From contig CANJXC010000009.1 in the NCBI GenBank assembly GCA_947478845.1, forward strand, positions 62,001-126,000: 64,000 nucleotides of DNA, written 5' to 3'. Below, in pieces: positions 1-8,935 of the stretch. This stretch comes from Spirochaetales bacterium (GTDB lineage Bacteria > Spirochaetota > Spirochaetia > JABEVK01). Under the pieces are notes generated by a model. The model was not told where the DNA came from and did no database searches. It saw only the letters and a program-made list of their open reading frames with translations. Position 1 is the stretch's first letter. The number at the start of each line of letters is the position of its first letter. The translations under genes and the position numbers were made by a program.

Positions 1-543
1 CTGCGAGTCCTCGAACCTCTGAAGGTTCTCTTCGGTTGCCCAGTAGGTATCTCGGACCATTCCCTCGACCCGGAGCTAGTTCCCTTGACAGGCCTTATTG
101 CCGGCGCCTCCCTTCTGGAAAAGCATTTTTGCCTCAGCCACGACGACCCAGGCCTCGACGACAAAAATGCCCTCGACCCAACTCAGTTTGCTACCATGAC
201 CCATTCGATCCGAGAACTCGAGGCTGTGCCTTTAGCGCAGAGGCGCGCCCGTCTGTATGCTCGCTTTGGCGCGGCACGAATTGAAGCGGTTTTGGGAAAC
301 GGCCGGAAACTCCTCGCGGCTTCCGAGAGGGCCAATTATGAGCGCACCAACCGAAGCCTGCACGTCTGGAAGACTCTTCCCGCTGGTCACCGGTTGCAGG
401 ATTCTGACCTCGCCGAGTTGCGCACCGAGAAGGTGTTGAGGCCCGGGCTTTCGCCGGTGTGGCGCTCTACCGTCGTGGGCAAGTTGCTAACGCGCGAGGT
501 TGAACAAGGGCAGGGGTTGGTCTGGGAGGATCTACTTTCGTAG
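1..543 (+). CDS. NeuB-family sialic acid synthase, C-terminal part (5' truncated by window edge)
   Basis: The reading frame is open from base 1 to a TAG at 541-543 and encodes the last 180 residues of a protein whose start lies outside the window. The segment GISDHS (residues 17-22 of the visible part), followed by GASLLEKHF, matches the conserved end of the TIM barrel in N-acetylneuraminate synthase-type enzymes, which condense phosphoenolpyruvate with an N-acetylhexosamine to make nonulosonic acids. The last 60 or so residues resemble the SAF (antifreeze-like) domain normal for the family. The substrate (sialic, legionaminic or pseudaminic acid precursor) cannot be told from this part. Such sugars usually decorate surface glycans or flagellin. 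The 3' end overlaps the convergent gene on the minus strand by 12 bases. Confidence 0.85.
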   Translation: MRVLEPLKVLFGCPVGISDHSLDPELVPLTGLIAGASLLEKHFCLSHDDPGLDDKNALDPTQFATMTHSIRELEAVPLAQRRARLYARFGAARIEAVLGNGRKLLAASERANYERTNRSLHVWKTLPAGHRLQDSDLAELRTEKVLRPGLSPVWRSTVVGKLLTREVEQGQGLVWEDLLS

Positions 544-1878
544 CAGTCGGACGCCAGGAACCGGCGCGTTGGCAGCATCGAGCAACGTGCCATCGCCACC
601 CCAAAGCGTGAATTGAAAAAACGCCGCTAAGTATTCCCTTACAATGGAGTGTAGACGCCCATCCGCCTGCGATTTGAGGCCGAAGAAGGCCAAAAACGGT
701 TTTGAATAGGCCGCGTCGGTCAAATCGGCCCTATGGAGGGAATCCGAGAGCAAGACCCAACGACTTTTGTCGAGTACAGAGTCGGTGGCACTAGCCTGCC
801 CCGTTACCCACAACTCGGGCATCTTGGTCTTCCGGGACCCTTTCGGCTGATCGCCAAGCCACACCATTGAGGCCAAACCATCGGCCTCGCCGACTACCGA
901 CCTACCACTCGGAGCTCCTTTCCACGCCAACGAACCGACACGTTTGAGGTCTATTGCCTCGTAGAGCACGTCACCGGGCTCTTTGACCATGGCTGCGAGC
1001 GCCAGTCGAAGAACAGGGATTTGGCTCTCCTGGCTCGAGGGAGCTAATTCAAGCGACTTTTCGGGCTGTAACCAGAGCTCTGGTTGGAGCAACGGCTCGA
1101 GCAGTTGTCCCTGAACAGTAGCCCAAGTAAACTGCACTAACTGAGGCGGAGCTGGAGTTGAGCGCGCACCCACAACCACGAAGCCCCGGCTGGCTAGATC
1201 AGCGGCCAACCACGAGAAATCGAGAGCCTCGTCGTTGGGTGGTACAGACAACAAGACCGCAGGGTAACGGGTATTGGGTCGGGCCAGTTTCCCCCCCTGA
1301 ACATAACGGGGAGGGCTGTGCTCCAAGTAGGCTTGCCAGTAGACGGGAAGCCCTCCGCGCGAGTAGGTTGCTTCCCACGTAGCGGGGCTCGATTCCGGCC
1401 CCTTGAGCGGAAGCGAGCTGCCGGAGGCGGGATACCAGACCAAGATGTCCTTTGAAGGCTGGCCCGAAGCGGCTGGGAAATGCACGGTCTTGAACCCCAC
1501 CGCAAGACCACCTGTAAGTGGTACCTGAGGCAAGGGAAACAGAATGCAGACTACCGCCGCAGCAACCGCAAGGAGAAACATGCCCGAGGAGATCAGAAAG
1601 CGAAAGCCTCGAGACAAAGCCGAAAGGAATCCTTTGTTTGGCATCTGCCCACGAAGGGTCCGAAGGGTGGGAAAAAGGTAAAGCAGGTCGAGCAACAACA
1701 CCGCTATCGCGGGAATCATCTGCCAGCGAAGGCCCTCGAGGCCCAAGCTTATCCCGAGAGCAATTCCTGCCGCAAAAACAAGATAGTTCAGCGCAAAAAT
1801 TCGCCGGTGCCGGGGGGCCAGCAGGATCGCATGGTAAATCACCAGAAAGCTCAAAAACAGAAGTTCGGCGATCCGCAT
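532..1878 (-). CDS. Membrane-anchored PAF-acetylhydrolase-like alpha/beta protein, probable pseudoenzyme
   Basis: 448 residues. The first 115 contain about four hydrophobic helices, followed by a region resembling platelet-activating-factor acetylhydrolase/dienelactone hydrolase proteins: an early strand with DILVWYPAS, then RYPAVLLSVPPN and a helix plus FVVVGA as in alpha/beta hydrolases. At the place where the nucleophile elbow (usually GHSFGG) is expected, after DLKRVG, the sequence reads SLAWKGAPSG with no GxSxG. A later LHRADLTDAAY could match the usual histidine region. I therefore call the fold but not catalysis. The ATG at 1878 begins a good transmembrane segment (MRIAELLFLSFLVIYH). 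It faces away from the metallohydrolase gene. The alignment is by eye only, and a diverged active enzyme cannot be excluded. Confidence 0.6.
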   Translation of the reverse strand: MRIAELLFLSFLVIYHAILLAPRHRRIFALNYLVFAAGIALGISLGLEGLRWQMIPAIAVLLLDLLYLFPTLRTLRGQMPNKGFLSALSRGFRFLISSGMFLLAVAAAVVCILFPLPQVPLTGGLAVGFKTVHFPAASGQPSKDILVWYPASGSSLPLKGPESSPATWEATYSRGGLPVYWQAYLEHSPPRYVQGGKLARPNTRYPAVLLSVPPNDEALDFSWLAADLASRGFVVVGARSTPAPPQLVQFTWATVQGQLLEPLLQPELWLQPEKSLELAPSSQESQIPVLRLALAAMVKEPGDVLYEAIDLKRVGSLAWKGAPSGRSVVGEADGLASMVWLGDQPKGSRKTKMPELWVTGQASATDSVLDKSRWVLLSDSLHRADLTDAAYSKPFLAFFGLKSQADGRLHSIVREYLAAFFQFTLWGGDGTLLDAANAPVPGVRLLRK

Positions 1879-1994
1879 TGTGGAAACAGTTTACTGGACT
1901 CATCTTCCTTCTGCAAGATAAGATATCTCATGCCGCAGCAGGACTTTCGAGATGCAGCACCTCCGTCAACGTACCCCGATATCGGATCTCCTTG

Positions 1995-2753
1995 GTGAAA
2001 GTGACCTTTCTTGGCACTGGAACCTCAACAGGAGTGCCCATGGTGGGGTGTGATTGCGCGGTGTGCAGGTCATCTGAACCCAACAACCGACGGTTTCGTT
2101 CCTCGGTTCTCCTTGAAGAGGGAGGCCGGTCTTTGCTCGTCGATGCCGGGACCGACTTCCGTTCTCAGGCTCTTCGCCATGGCCTAAGCCGGCTTGACGC
2201 CGTGGTTCTCACCCATGCGCACGCCGATCATGTGCTTGGTCTCGATGATCTACGCCCCTTGAGCTGGCAAAAAGAAATTCCCATTGGAGTCGACGAGCAA
2301 ACCCAGGGGCACGTCAAAAGGATGTTTCCGTACTTCTTCACCGAAACACGCAGCAAGTCCTCTCGGCCACAAGTCACTCTCACCAGGTTAACCCCAGGTG
2401 AAGTCATTACTATGGCTGGGTTTGCGTTGCTTCCAGTTTCAGTTTGGCACGGCGACGATAAGATTCTCGGATTCCGAACCGGCGACTTTGCCTACCTCAC
2501 TGACTGCAATGGAATCCCCGATGAAACGTGGGAATTGCTCGCAGGGCTGGAGGTCCTGGTTCTTGGAGTCCTCAGGTACAAACCTCATGCCACGCATTTT
2601 CATCTCGAACCGGCGCTCGAGGCGATCCGGAGGGTAGGCGCAAAAAGAACGGTGCTCACTCACCTGAGCCATGAGTTCGACCATTTCTCACTGGCGGACG
2701 AACTTCCCGAAGGCGTGGAACCCGGTTATGACGGAATGGTTATCGACCTCTAG
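1995..2753 (+). CDS. PhnP-like metallo-beta-lactamase-fold phosphodiesterase
   Basis: 252 residues from a GTG at 1995 (VKVTFLGTGTSTGVP). The open frame continues upstream, but that part has no family resemblance; a TTG at 1992 is an alternative start. The core is a metallo-beta-lactamase fold: VTFLGTG at the N-terminus, HAHADH at residues 74-79 as the di-metal site, a metal-ligand aspartate in YLTDCNG, and C-terminal LTHLSHEFDH. The GCDCAVC cluster (residues 18-24) matches the extra metal-binding cysteines of PhnP-type 5-phosphoribosyl 1,2-cyclic phosphate phosphodiesterases. No C-P lyase gene is nearby, so the substrate may be another cyclic phosphodiester. The tRNA terminator follows within 25 bases. 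Confidence 0.82.
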   Translation: MKVTFLGTGTSTGVPMVGCDCAVCRSSEPNNRRFRSSVLLEEGGRSLLVDAGTDFRSQALRHGLSRLDAVVLTHAHADHVLGLDDLRPLSWQKEIPIGVDEQTQGHVKRMFPYFFTETRSKSSRPQVTLTRLTPGEVITMAGFALLPVSVWHGDDKILGFRTGDFAYLTDCNGIPDETWELLAGLEVLVLGVLRYKPHATHFHLEPALEAIRRVGAKRTVLTHLSHEFDHFSLADELPEGVEPGYDGMVIDL

Positions 2754-2768
2754 CCGAAACTCAAACGC

Positions 2769-2796
2769 AAAAAAAACCCGGACTGCAGTCCGGGTT
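2769..2796 (-). terminator. Intrinsic terminator of the tRNA transcript
   Basis: A perfect 22-base palindrome (2775-2796, arms AACCCGGACTG/CAGTCCGGGTT) is followed on the minus strand by a run of eight T (2769-2776 read as A on the plus strand). It lies 7 bases beyond the 3' end of tRNA-Asp. No T-run lies on the plus side, so it serves the tRNA transcript and not the metallohydrolase gene. Confidence 0.85.
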
Positions 2797-2803
2797 CAAA
2801 GGT

Positions 2804-2877
<74 letters not shown>

Positions 2878-2897
2878 AAAAACTGGGTTCCACGGGA

Positions 2898-2970
<73 letters not shown>

Positions 2971-2980
2971 AGACAAGGGC

Positions 2981-3009
2981 ACTATAGAAAAAACGATTTG
3001 TCCTGTCAA
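2981..3009 (-). promoter_or_regulatory. Strong sigma-70 type promoter of the tRNA operon
   Basis: On the minus strand TTGACA (3004-3009) and TATAGT (2981-2986) are separated by 17 bases, close to consensus. Transcription would begin near 2975, just before tRNA-Arg. The -35 box overlaps the stop codon of the lipoprotein gene upstream, so the promoter is embedded in that gene's end. Confidence 0.85.
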
Positions 3010-3710
3010 TACACGGCAGTCAGCGTAACGGGAGTTTCCAACGATAGCAGGCGGATCAGCGGCCACCGGGCTACCAGTGTTGAACCACTGACCGATAGTA
3101 CCCCTTCGGTCGACACCGGAGGCGAGGGGAGCTGAAGACGCAACTCTACCATACTTTGGGCCACTAAGGATGTCGTGTCGGATGCGTAGGGCTCCAGGAG
3201 GTAGTTCAAGAGTTGGGCATAGTCGTTCTGCGTCACCGCGGCGGCATCGCTAGGAAGGAGGGTCGCCAGTGCGGGTGAATTTCCCCAAGTTGTTAGCGAC
3301 GCTAAGGCCCTAAGGGTCTTGCGATCGAGGGTCACTAGCACCCGTGTGCGCTGGTCAGTTCTCGTCACCTGGAACCAGGAGGTAGAAATCACTTTTCGGC
3401 TATCGGGCACCGAGAAGGTCAGCGTCGTCGTCTTGCCCTCGGTGGTCACCTTGGGATTCGCAAGTTTCGCCGGAATAGTCTTCGTTTGTGCCTCGAGAGA
3501 GGCACGCAGCACAAGGGGGTCCAGAGGCGAAATTGGAAGTCGTGGGTCGAGCTCAGCAAGGTCTTTCCAGTAGCGCAGGAACTCTGCGCTCGCAGTTATG
3601 CTCGTCGCTACCCTAGCCGAGAGGTCGTCTGCCAGCTCTATACGTGTCACGACGGAGCAGGATCCCAACAAAGAGATCACAATTATCAGTAGGGTGGAGC
3701 CGGGGCGCAT
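3006..3710 (-). CDS. Predicted lipoprotein, unknown function
   Basis: 234 residues beginning MRPGSTLLIIVISLLGSC, a short lipoprotein signal with lipobox LLGSC, so the mature protein should be lipid-anchored. I chose the ATG at 3710 because it opens the signal peptide; an upstream ATG at 3740 would add ten residues ahead of it. The mature part is rich in Ser, Thr, Leu and Ala, with predicted beta character (KTTTLTFSVP, RTRVLVTLD). I recognise no domain. There is no Shine-Dalgarno sequence; a TATAGT box (3717-3722) ends six bases before the start, so the mRNA may be leaderless. It is divergent from galU, and the tRNA promoter lies across its stop codon. Confidence 0.75.
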   Translation of the reverse strand: MRPGSTLLIIVISLLGSCSVVTRIELADDLSARVATSITASAEFLRYWKDLAELDPRLPISPLDPLVLRASLEAQTKTIPAKLANPKVTTEGKTTTLTFSVPDSRKVISTSWFQVTRTDQRTRVLVTLDRKTLRALASLTTWGNSPALATLLPSDAAAVTQNDYAQLLNYLLEPYASDTTSLVAQSMVELRLQLPSPPVSTEGVLSVSGSTLVARWPLIRLLSLETPVTLTAVY

Positions 3711-3757
3711 GGCGCCACTATAGCGCGAAATGTCCTCCACGAGGTAGAATCTTCCTC

Positions 3758-4597
3758 ATGAAAGGTGTCATTGTCGCGGCCGGTTATGGAACCAGATTCC
3801 TTCCGGTTACAAAAACTATTGCCAAGGAAATGTTGCCCTTGTTGAACAAACCGTCTATCGCGTTCGTGATCGAGGAGTTTCTTGCCAGCGGTATCAACGA
3901 CATCATCATCATCACTTCGAGGCGCAAAAGGGCCCTCGAGGATTACCTTGACCGGGAAATGGAACTCGAGGCCTTGTTTGAATCCGAGCATGCCAAGACT
4001 AAGCTCGACCTTATCAGGCCCTATCCGGCACATTTCTCGTTTGTCCGTCAAATGGAGATGAAAGGAACCGGCCACGCCCTGTTGCAGGTGAAGCCCCTGA
4101 TTGCAGGGGAACCCGTCGTGGTTGCCTATCCCGATGACCTGCATTTTGGCACCAAGCCGCTTTCAAAGCAGCTCATAGAGACTTGGGAGACCCACCGCTG
4201 TTCTGTTCTCGCGAGTTTCTTCGATCCCCCTGAGTTGGAGCGCTACGGCGTGCTCGACCTGGCCGACGACGGTCTTCACGTGCGCGACATTGTGGAAAAG
4301 CCCAAACCAGGTACGGCGCCGAGCAAGGAGGCCTCAATGGGACGCTACCTCTATACCCCCGAGTTTTTTGATTACTTGGAAGAGGGCTGGCGATATCACA
4401 CTGGATCTGGTGAATACTTTCATGTGTACGCCTTAAATAAGCTCATGAAGGCTGGAAAAGTCGTCTTTAGACGCATGGAAGGCGAAAGAATGGATACAGG
4501 AAACATTTCAGGATTTCTCCAGGCCACCTTAAGATACGCCAAGCAGTTTCCTGAATTACGGCAGATCATCAAGGATGAAGCTGCAGAACTGCTTTAG
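3758..4597 (+). CDS. galU: UTP--glucose-1-phosphate uridylyltransferase (GalU type)
   Basis: 279 residues starting MKGVIVAAGYGTRFLPVTK. The GxGTRFLPxTK nucleotide-binding loop (residues 8-19), the catalytic-region KEMLPLLNKP, GTGHAL, the metal-binding YPDD, and VEKPKP are typical of bacterial UDP-glucose pyrophosphorylases, which make UDP-glucose for glycolipids, cell envelope glycans and storage sugars. Length matches the family (about 280-300). The ATG at 3758 follows GAGGT at 3741-3745, but that spacing is long; TAGAAT (3745-3750) ends seven bases before the ATG and could be a -10 of a leaderless transcript. The stop codon is one base from the convergent alr stop codon. Confidence 0.92.
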   Translation: MKGVIVAAGYGTRFLPVTKTIAKEMLPLLNKPSIAFVIEEFLASGINDIIIITSRRKRALEDYLDREMELEALFESEHAKTKLDLIRPYPAHFSFVRQMEMKGTGHALLQVKPLIAGEPVVVAYPDDLHFGTKPLSKQLIETWETHRCSVLASFFDPPELERYGVLDLADDGLHVRDIVEKPKPGTAPSKEASMGRYLYTPEFFDYLEEGWRYHTGSGEYFHVYALNKLMKAGKVVFRRMEGERMDTGNISGFLQATLRYAKQFPELRQIIKDEAAELL

Positions 4598-4598
4598 C

Positions 4599-5738
4599 TC
4601 AGTCCACCAGTAGCCGCGGTATCCTTCGGGAAAGTCCGCACAAAACTTCGTAACTAATGGTGCCAGCTAGACGTGCTAAATCGTCCGCCGTAGGCGCCCC
4701 GGCGTCTCCGCCGAGCAGCACCACTTCGTCTCCCACTTTCACGCCGGAGTCGGGCCCCACATCGACCAAGATCTGGTCCATGCAGACCGTTCCCGAGACG
4801 TGATGAGTTTTACCGCCAATCACAACCGGTGCCACGTTACTGAAGCTCCGCCGGTACCCATCAGCGTACCCGATCGGGATGGTGGCCACGTCGGTGGTCT
4901 GCGAGGTGACATACTTCGAACCATACGACAACGGCGTTCCCGGGGGAACCGTTTTCAGGTAGGCAACCTGCGAAACTAGCTTCAAAATTGGCTTGAGTCC
5001 CGCGGGAAGTGGTTGGCCCGCAGGAGCGTAGCCATAGAGACTTATCCCCGGACGCACCAAATTGAAATGGGTCGCGGCGTGTCCGAGCAATGCACCGGAA
5101 TTAGCGGCATGGACAAACCGACCGGCGAAACCGCGGTCGGCAAGCTCGAGTAGGGTTTGCTGGAACAACTCGAATTGTCGGCTCACGCTGACGGGACCGG
5201 GGGCCTCGGAGGAGGCAAAATGGGTGCTGATTCCCTCGAGTTCAAGCCAAGGACTATGAACAATGCTGTGGGCGAGGTCTACCGCATCATCAGGTGCACA
5301 ACCAAGCCGACCCATACCGGTATCCACTTTTAAATGGACCCGGACAACTTTCCCCTTGACACGGGCCGATGCCCCTAGGACTTCAACCTGATGACGGCTG
5401 GAAACGAAAGGTTCGAGGTTGGCCTCAGCCGCTTCGGGCCACTCAGAGTCCTGAAGCGCCCCATAAAGCAATATGGGGACCTCAATCCCCGCCTGCCGTA
5501 GTTCCAGTCCTTCTTCCAAAGTGGCCACGGCCAAGCGCTCAATCCCAGCCTTAACAAGAACTTGCGAAACCAACACGGCCCCGTGGCCGTAGGCATCGGC
5601 CTTTACCGCCGCACAAATCCCCACTCCGGGGTTCAGCTGAGAGCGCAAAAAGGCAAGATTAGCCAGGAGTTGGGCAGAATGGACTAAGGCTCGGGTCGCT
5701 CGGATGCAAAACCTCTTGGAATGTGCTATATTTAGCAC
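4599..5738 (-). CDS. alr: Alanine racemase
   Basis: 379 residues if started at the GTG at 5738. The AVKADAYGHG motif contains the pyridoxal-phosphate lysine (about residue 46); HLKVDTGMGRLG, the PGISLYGYAP stretch and LSYGSKYV (with the likely second catalytic tyrosine) identify a fold-type III alanine racemase that makes D-alanine for peptidoglycan. Homology begins near IRATRALVHS. No ATG, GTG or TTG lies between that point and 5738, so the GTG is the best start, with a weak AGTAGGTG upstream. This places the start only two bases from the start of the divergent lipoprotein gene. An upstream ATG cannot be excluded. Confidence 0.9.
   Translation of the reverse strand: MLNIAHSKRFCIRATRALVHSAQLLANLAFLRSQLNPGVGICAAVKADAYGHGAVLVSQVLVKAGIERLAVATLEEGLELRQAGIEVPILLYGALQDSEWPEAAEANLEPFVSSRHQVEVLGASARVKGKVVRVHLKVDTGMGRLGCAPDDAVDLAHSIVHSPWLELEGISTHFASSEAPGPVSVSRQFELFQQTLLELADRGFAGRFVHAANSGALLGHAATHFNLVRPGISLYGYAPAGQPLPAGLKPILKLVSQVAYLKTVPPGTPLSYGSKYVTSQTTDVATIPIGYADGYRRSFSNVAPVVIGGKTHHVSGTVCMDQILVDVGPDSGVKVGDEVVLLGGDAGAPTADDLARLAGTISYEVLCGLSRRIPRLLVD
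5723..5738. promoter_or_regulatory. Inverted repeat between alr and a divergent lipoprotein gene
   Basis: GTGCTA (5723-5728) and TAGCAC (5733-5738) form a perfect 6-base inverted repeat with a 4-base TATT spacer. It overlaps a -10-like TATATT (5727-5732) for the plus-strand gene starting at 5741 and the probable GTG start of alr. It could be an operator or just an mRNA hairpin for alr. Confidence 0.35.
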
Positions 5739-5740
5739 AG

Positions 5741-7522
5741 ATGAGCACCTACTCTCAAGGCAAGCCGCTCCCATCTGGAGTTTTTTTCTCATTTCTGGCG
5801 TTGATGGCGTTGCTCTACACTGGTTGTTCTGAAGGGCTACTCTTGGGTGAGGGCGATGCCACCGCCAAGTCCCTGAGCACACCGCTCGCCTTGTTCAACG
5901 CCGGTCATGTACAGAAAGCCTCTGAGCGCTTGGAATTGCGTTTGGATGGGATCGAGCGAGGCACCTGGACAGTTTCCGTAATATCATCGTCTCAGGCCAC
6001 ACTGTATTCCACAACCATGGAAGCCACCGCAAAAAATCCCGCTACCCTCAAGCCCGAGATCTGGAAAGAAGTTCTGAAAAACAAGGACGTGACACCCCGT
6101 TTGGTGCTTTCGGGTCAGGTCGTCGTGGCTGGGAAAAAGCCTGTCCTGTTCCGAACAGTATTCTACCTTTTTCGCGACATTCCGCAACTTACGGTGTCCA
6201 CGGTGCCTGTCGAAGTGGAGCCCGAAGCTTGGCTAGGCAGCCAAGCCTATCTCTCCGATCAAGTCGGTGCCGCGCTGCCGGCCAGCGGCTACATCGTGTG
6301 GAAGGTGTCCGGTGTGCCCCTCGCAGAGGGAAACCTTGCCGATCGGTCACTGTTTTGGTGGAAAGCCGATTCCCAACCGGGGACGACGGAAATGACGGCC
6401 GAATGGTATCCTGAGGCGCCTTCGCGCGATCCTCTCGATGGGGCCCCTGCCGCTGTTTCGGTGGTTTCTCGCCCGGTGGTCACCGCAACGCCCAAGCCGC
6501 TATCCGGTGAGTTGGTCCCTGAGGCCTCTTACTCGTCCCTTTGGCATTTCAGGGGAACCTTGGTAGACAGGATCTCTGGGGAACGTTTGTCGAGTACAGG
6601 CAAAACTGAACCCTCGTGGGTCCTCAATAACGGTTCTTTGGCGGCCTGGGTGTCGGCGGAGACGATTCTGTCGGGCCACCAACCTGAGTTTCTTGCAAAA
6701 GGACTCGTTCCCTTCACGATCAACATGAACCTCAGGCCCGGAGAAACCAACCGCAATTCGTTGTTGTGGCAGACTTTGGACGCCAACGCGGCCCCGGTAC
6801 TTCAGCTTTCCCTCAAAGCGGGAAAACGTTTGGTGTTTCGGGTTTACAGTGGTTTGGCCTTCCAGGAATCAGATTCCGGCATTGATCTGCCTAACGAGTT
6901 TTCTTCGGCCAGCCTTTCGGTGTTCCTGTCGAAGAAAGACTGGAATCTTGTATGGTACCGAGATGGTTCGTTTGTCCGCTCCGAACGGCTTCTTGCCTCT
7001 CGAGGCCTTCCAGAACGCCTAGAAGGCCGTAACGTGGCGCTCGGTGGCGAAGTGTGGTGGGAGGAACTAGGTCTTTATACCAAAGCACCCTCGGGTACCG
7101 CTTCAACCGACCCAGAAGTGTTTGCACGTGCCCAAGAAACCCGCTATGGCTCAGATCTCGTACTCGCCCAAGGCTTCGACGGCATCGAGTTGCCGGCCGG
7201 CTGGGCGGTACCCGCGCTAAACAGTGAGCTTGCCGCGCAGCTCCATCCGGGGCAGTCAGTCGCCTCCCCGTTGACGACGATACCCGGTGGCAAGCTTCGT
7301 TTCCCGTTCCGGTCGTCTGATTCGAGCCCCGGGTCATTGACCATTCAAGTCCTGGATTCTGAATCCAAAGTGGTTTGGAAGGGTGTTAATGATGGAAAAA
7401 CACAGGAAATTCTTTGGGATCGCAAGGAACCTCGGGTGTCTTCGGCCCGTATCGAGTGGAAAAACACGGGGGCTTCAGATATTTCCCTTGACGAATTGAC
7501 CATTATTCGGAAGATAGACTAA
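5741..7522 (+). CDS. Large predicted lipoprotein, possible LamG-like domain
   Basis: 593 residues. The signal region (residues 13-29) ends in LYTGC, a plausible lipobox with Cys29. The middle (roughly residues 270-460) has the look of a LamG/concanavalin-type jelly-roll: GLVPFTINMNLRPGE, LLWQTLD, LVFRVYSG, DWNLVWYRDG and LALGGEVWWEELGLY. The C-terminus (from about residue 500) may be a second beta domain. I cannot name a ligand. There is no Shine-Dalgarno sequence; TATATT at 5727-5732 ends eight bases before the ATG. A second lipoprotein gene follows after 21 bases and is probably co-transcribed. The LamG call is by pattern only. Confidence 0.65.
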   Translation: MSTYSQGKPLPSGVFFSFLALMALLYTGCSEGLLLGEGDATAKSLSTPLALFNAGHVQKASERLELRLDGIERGTWTVSVISSSQATLYSTTMEATAKNPATLKPEIWKEVLKNKDVTPRLVLSGQVVVAGKKPVLFRTVFYLFRDIPQLTVSTVPVEVEPEAWLGSQAYLSDQVGAALPASGYIVWKVSGVPLAEGNLADRSLFWWKADSQPGTTEMTAEWYPEAPSRDPLDGAPAAVSVVSRPVVTATPKPLSGELVPEASYSSLWHFRGTLVDRISGERLSSTGKTEPSWVLNNGSLAAWVSAETILSGHQPEFLAKGLVPFTINMNLRPGETNRNSLLWQTLDANAAPVLQLSLKAGKRLVFRVYSGLAFQESDSGIDLPNEFSSASLSVFLSKKDWNLVWYRDGSFVRSERLLASRGLPERLEGRNVALGGEVWWEELGLYTKAPSGTASTDPEVFARAQETRYGSDLVLAQGFDGIELPAGWAVPALNSELAAQLHPGQSVASPLTTIPGGKLRFPFRSSDSSPGSLTIQVLDSESKVVWKGVNDGKTQEILWDRKEPRVSSARIEWKNTGASDISLDELTIIRKID

Positions 7523-7543
7523 TCCTGTGTTCTCTGGAATCTG

Positions 7544-8935
7544 ATGAAAATTGTCAAGTGTATCTGGGCCGTGAGCCTTGGGTTGTTGCTGTTTACCTGC
7601 GCGACGTCTCCAAAGGCCCCGGAATTAGAGCAGGCCAATTCTCCCGCTACCAAACTTACGGAAGCCGAGGTTCTTGCCGAAGAACTTTCTCTTCCCACTT
7701 GGACCTCACAGCACCTCATTGAAGAAGGTGGCAAGAGCTACCTGATTGTCACTGGACCAACCAGCGAGGCCTGGTCGGTACTTCTCAAGGCGGCGGCCTC
7801 AAAGTTGGGGCAAGCTCAGCAGGCTTCGGCGCTATCTCTTTCCAAACCCGTCGCCCCCGATATCGAGCGAAAAGGTCAAGGCTGGTGGAAGGTAGAGTTT
7901 CCCTCCGCTCCCGTTGTTGTTCCAACGGTGCCCATCGATCCGAGTTTGAAAACCGAAAAAGAAGCTGCGGATCAGTTGGTTGCAGGATTGGTAATCACGT
8001 CCGTTGACAGTTACTTGCAGGCCTCCTTGGAAACCCTCAGGTTTGCTCCGGGAAACAAGCTTCGGTCCACCGAGCTTTTTGGCAAGGCCTTCGCTGTCCT
8101 CGGAAACGTCAATTTGAAGGCGTTGCCAGCCACTTACACGACAGTTACAGGTCAACCCTTTGCCCAGCCTTTTCAAGTGAGGGTGGTGTACGCCGTTGAC
8201 GGCAAAGAGACTCCTTTGGGTTCGGCGCCGTTAAGATTTAGTTCGAAGTTGAAAAAGAACGGCCGGATGACCCTTACGGGGCAAACGCTCTTGACTGGTG
8301 TCGATGGGGTTGCCGCCTTTGCGTTCCCGCCTCCAGACTTTTCTGGGCAAGATGAAGTGGTGGTCGTGCTGGACGTGAACTCTTGGCTCGAGAAACTGGT
8401 GGCACTTCCGAGTGAGTTGCAAGACCAAGTCAGACGCCTTGAAAACCTAAGTGCCCAGAAAAAGGTGTCAATGCCTTATCGCATCGACTCTTTGTCCAAG
8501 GGCATCCCGATGTCGATAGCTTTCGCTGACTTCGACGAGAAGGGTGGGCTCCTCAGAAAGGGAGACAGCCTGAACAGCTTGGTGAGCAATTTCTCCAAAA
8601 GCGGCTTCGAAGCATCCGCCAACAACAATATCAACTTAGCTCTGCTCAAAAAGGACGACTCCACGGTGCTTCTCGCTTGGCTCAGCCAAGGAAAGAGGAC
8701 CGGCCGTGCCATCTTCGGCACGAGCACCGTCACAGAAGTGCTCCTCGCCGACAAGAAGTACACCGTCACCGTGAATGGTTCCTTGAAAGTGTACGACCTC
8801 GGGACCAGAAAACTCGTGTATCAGCAGAAGGGTGGAAAGGCCGCGACTGCCGCCGACCGCACTACTGCGATCAGCCAGGCCTTGCAACTGATGGCCGCCG
8901 ATTTCGTCAACGTACTCATCGACGCACTACCGTGA
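7544..8935 (+). CDS. Predicted lipoprotein, unknown function
   Basis: 463 residues starting MKIVKCIWAVSLGLLLFTC, a lipoprotein signal with Cys19 as the likely modified residue. The C-terminal third (from about residue 310) alternates strands and helices (SIAFADFDEKGG, STVLLAWLSQGKRTGRAIFG, YTVTVNGSLKVYDLGTRKLVYQQ), followed by an Ala-rich helix. This recalls periplasmic proteins with FlgT/LPP20-like alpha-beta domains, but I do not claim membership. It lies 21 bases after another lipoprotein gene and is probably in its operon. Its 3' end overlaps the convergent coiled-coil gene by nine bases. Confidence 0.65.
   Translation: MKIVKCIWAVSLGLLLFTCATSPKAPELEQANSPATKLTEAEVLAEELSLPTWTSQHLIEEGGKSYLIVTGPTSEAWSVLLKAAASKLGQAQQASALSLSKPVAPDIERKGQGWWKVEFPSAPVVVPTVPIDPSLKTEKEAADQLVAGLVITSVDSYLQASLETLRFAPGNKLRSTELFGKAFAVLGNVNLKALPATYTTVTGQPFAQPFQVRVVYAVDGKETPLGSAPLRFSSKLKKNGRMTLTGQTLLTGVDGVAAFAFPPPDFSGQDEVVVVLDVNSWLEKLVALPSELQDQVRRLENLSAQKKVSMPYRIDSLSKGIPMSIAFADFDEKGGLLRKGDSLNSLVSNFSKSGFEASANNNINLALLKKDDSTVLLAWLSQGKRTGRAIFGTSTVTEVLLADKKYTVTVNGSLKVYDLGTRKLVYQQKGGKAATAADRTTAISQALQLMAADFVNVLIDALP

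Noticed and set aside
1518-1994. Long N-terminal extension of the PhnP-like protein
   Set aside because: The extension is the reverse of the hydrolase-like gene, basic and low in complexity, and family similarity starts at the GTG at 1995.
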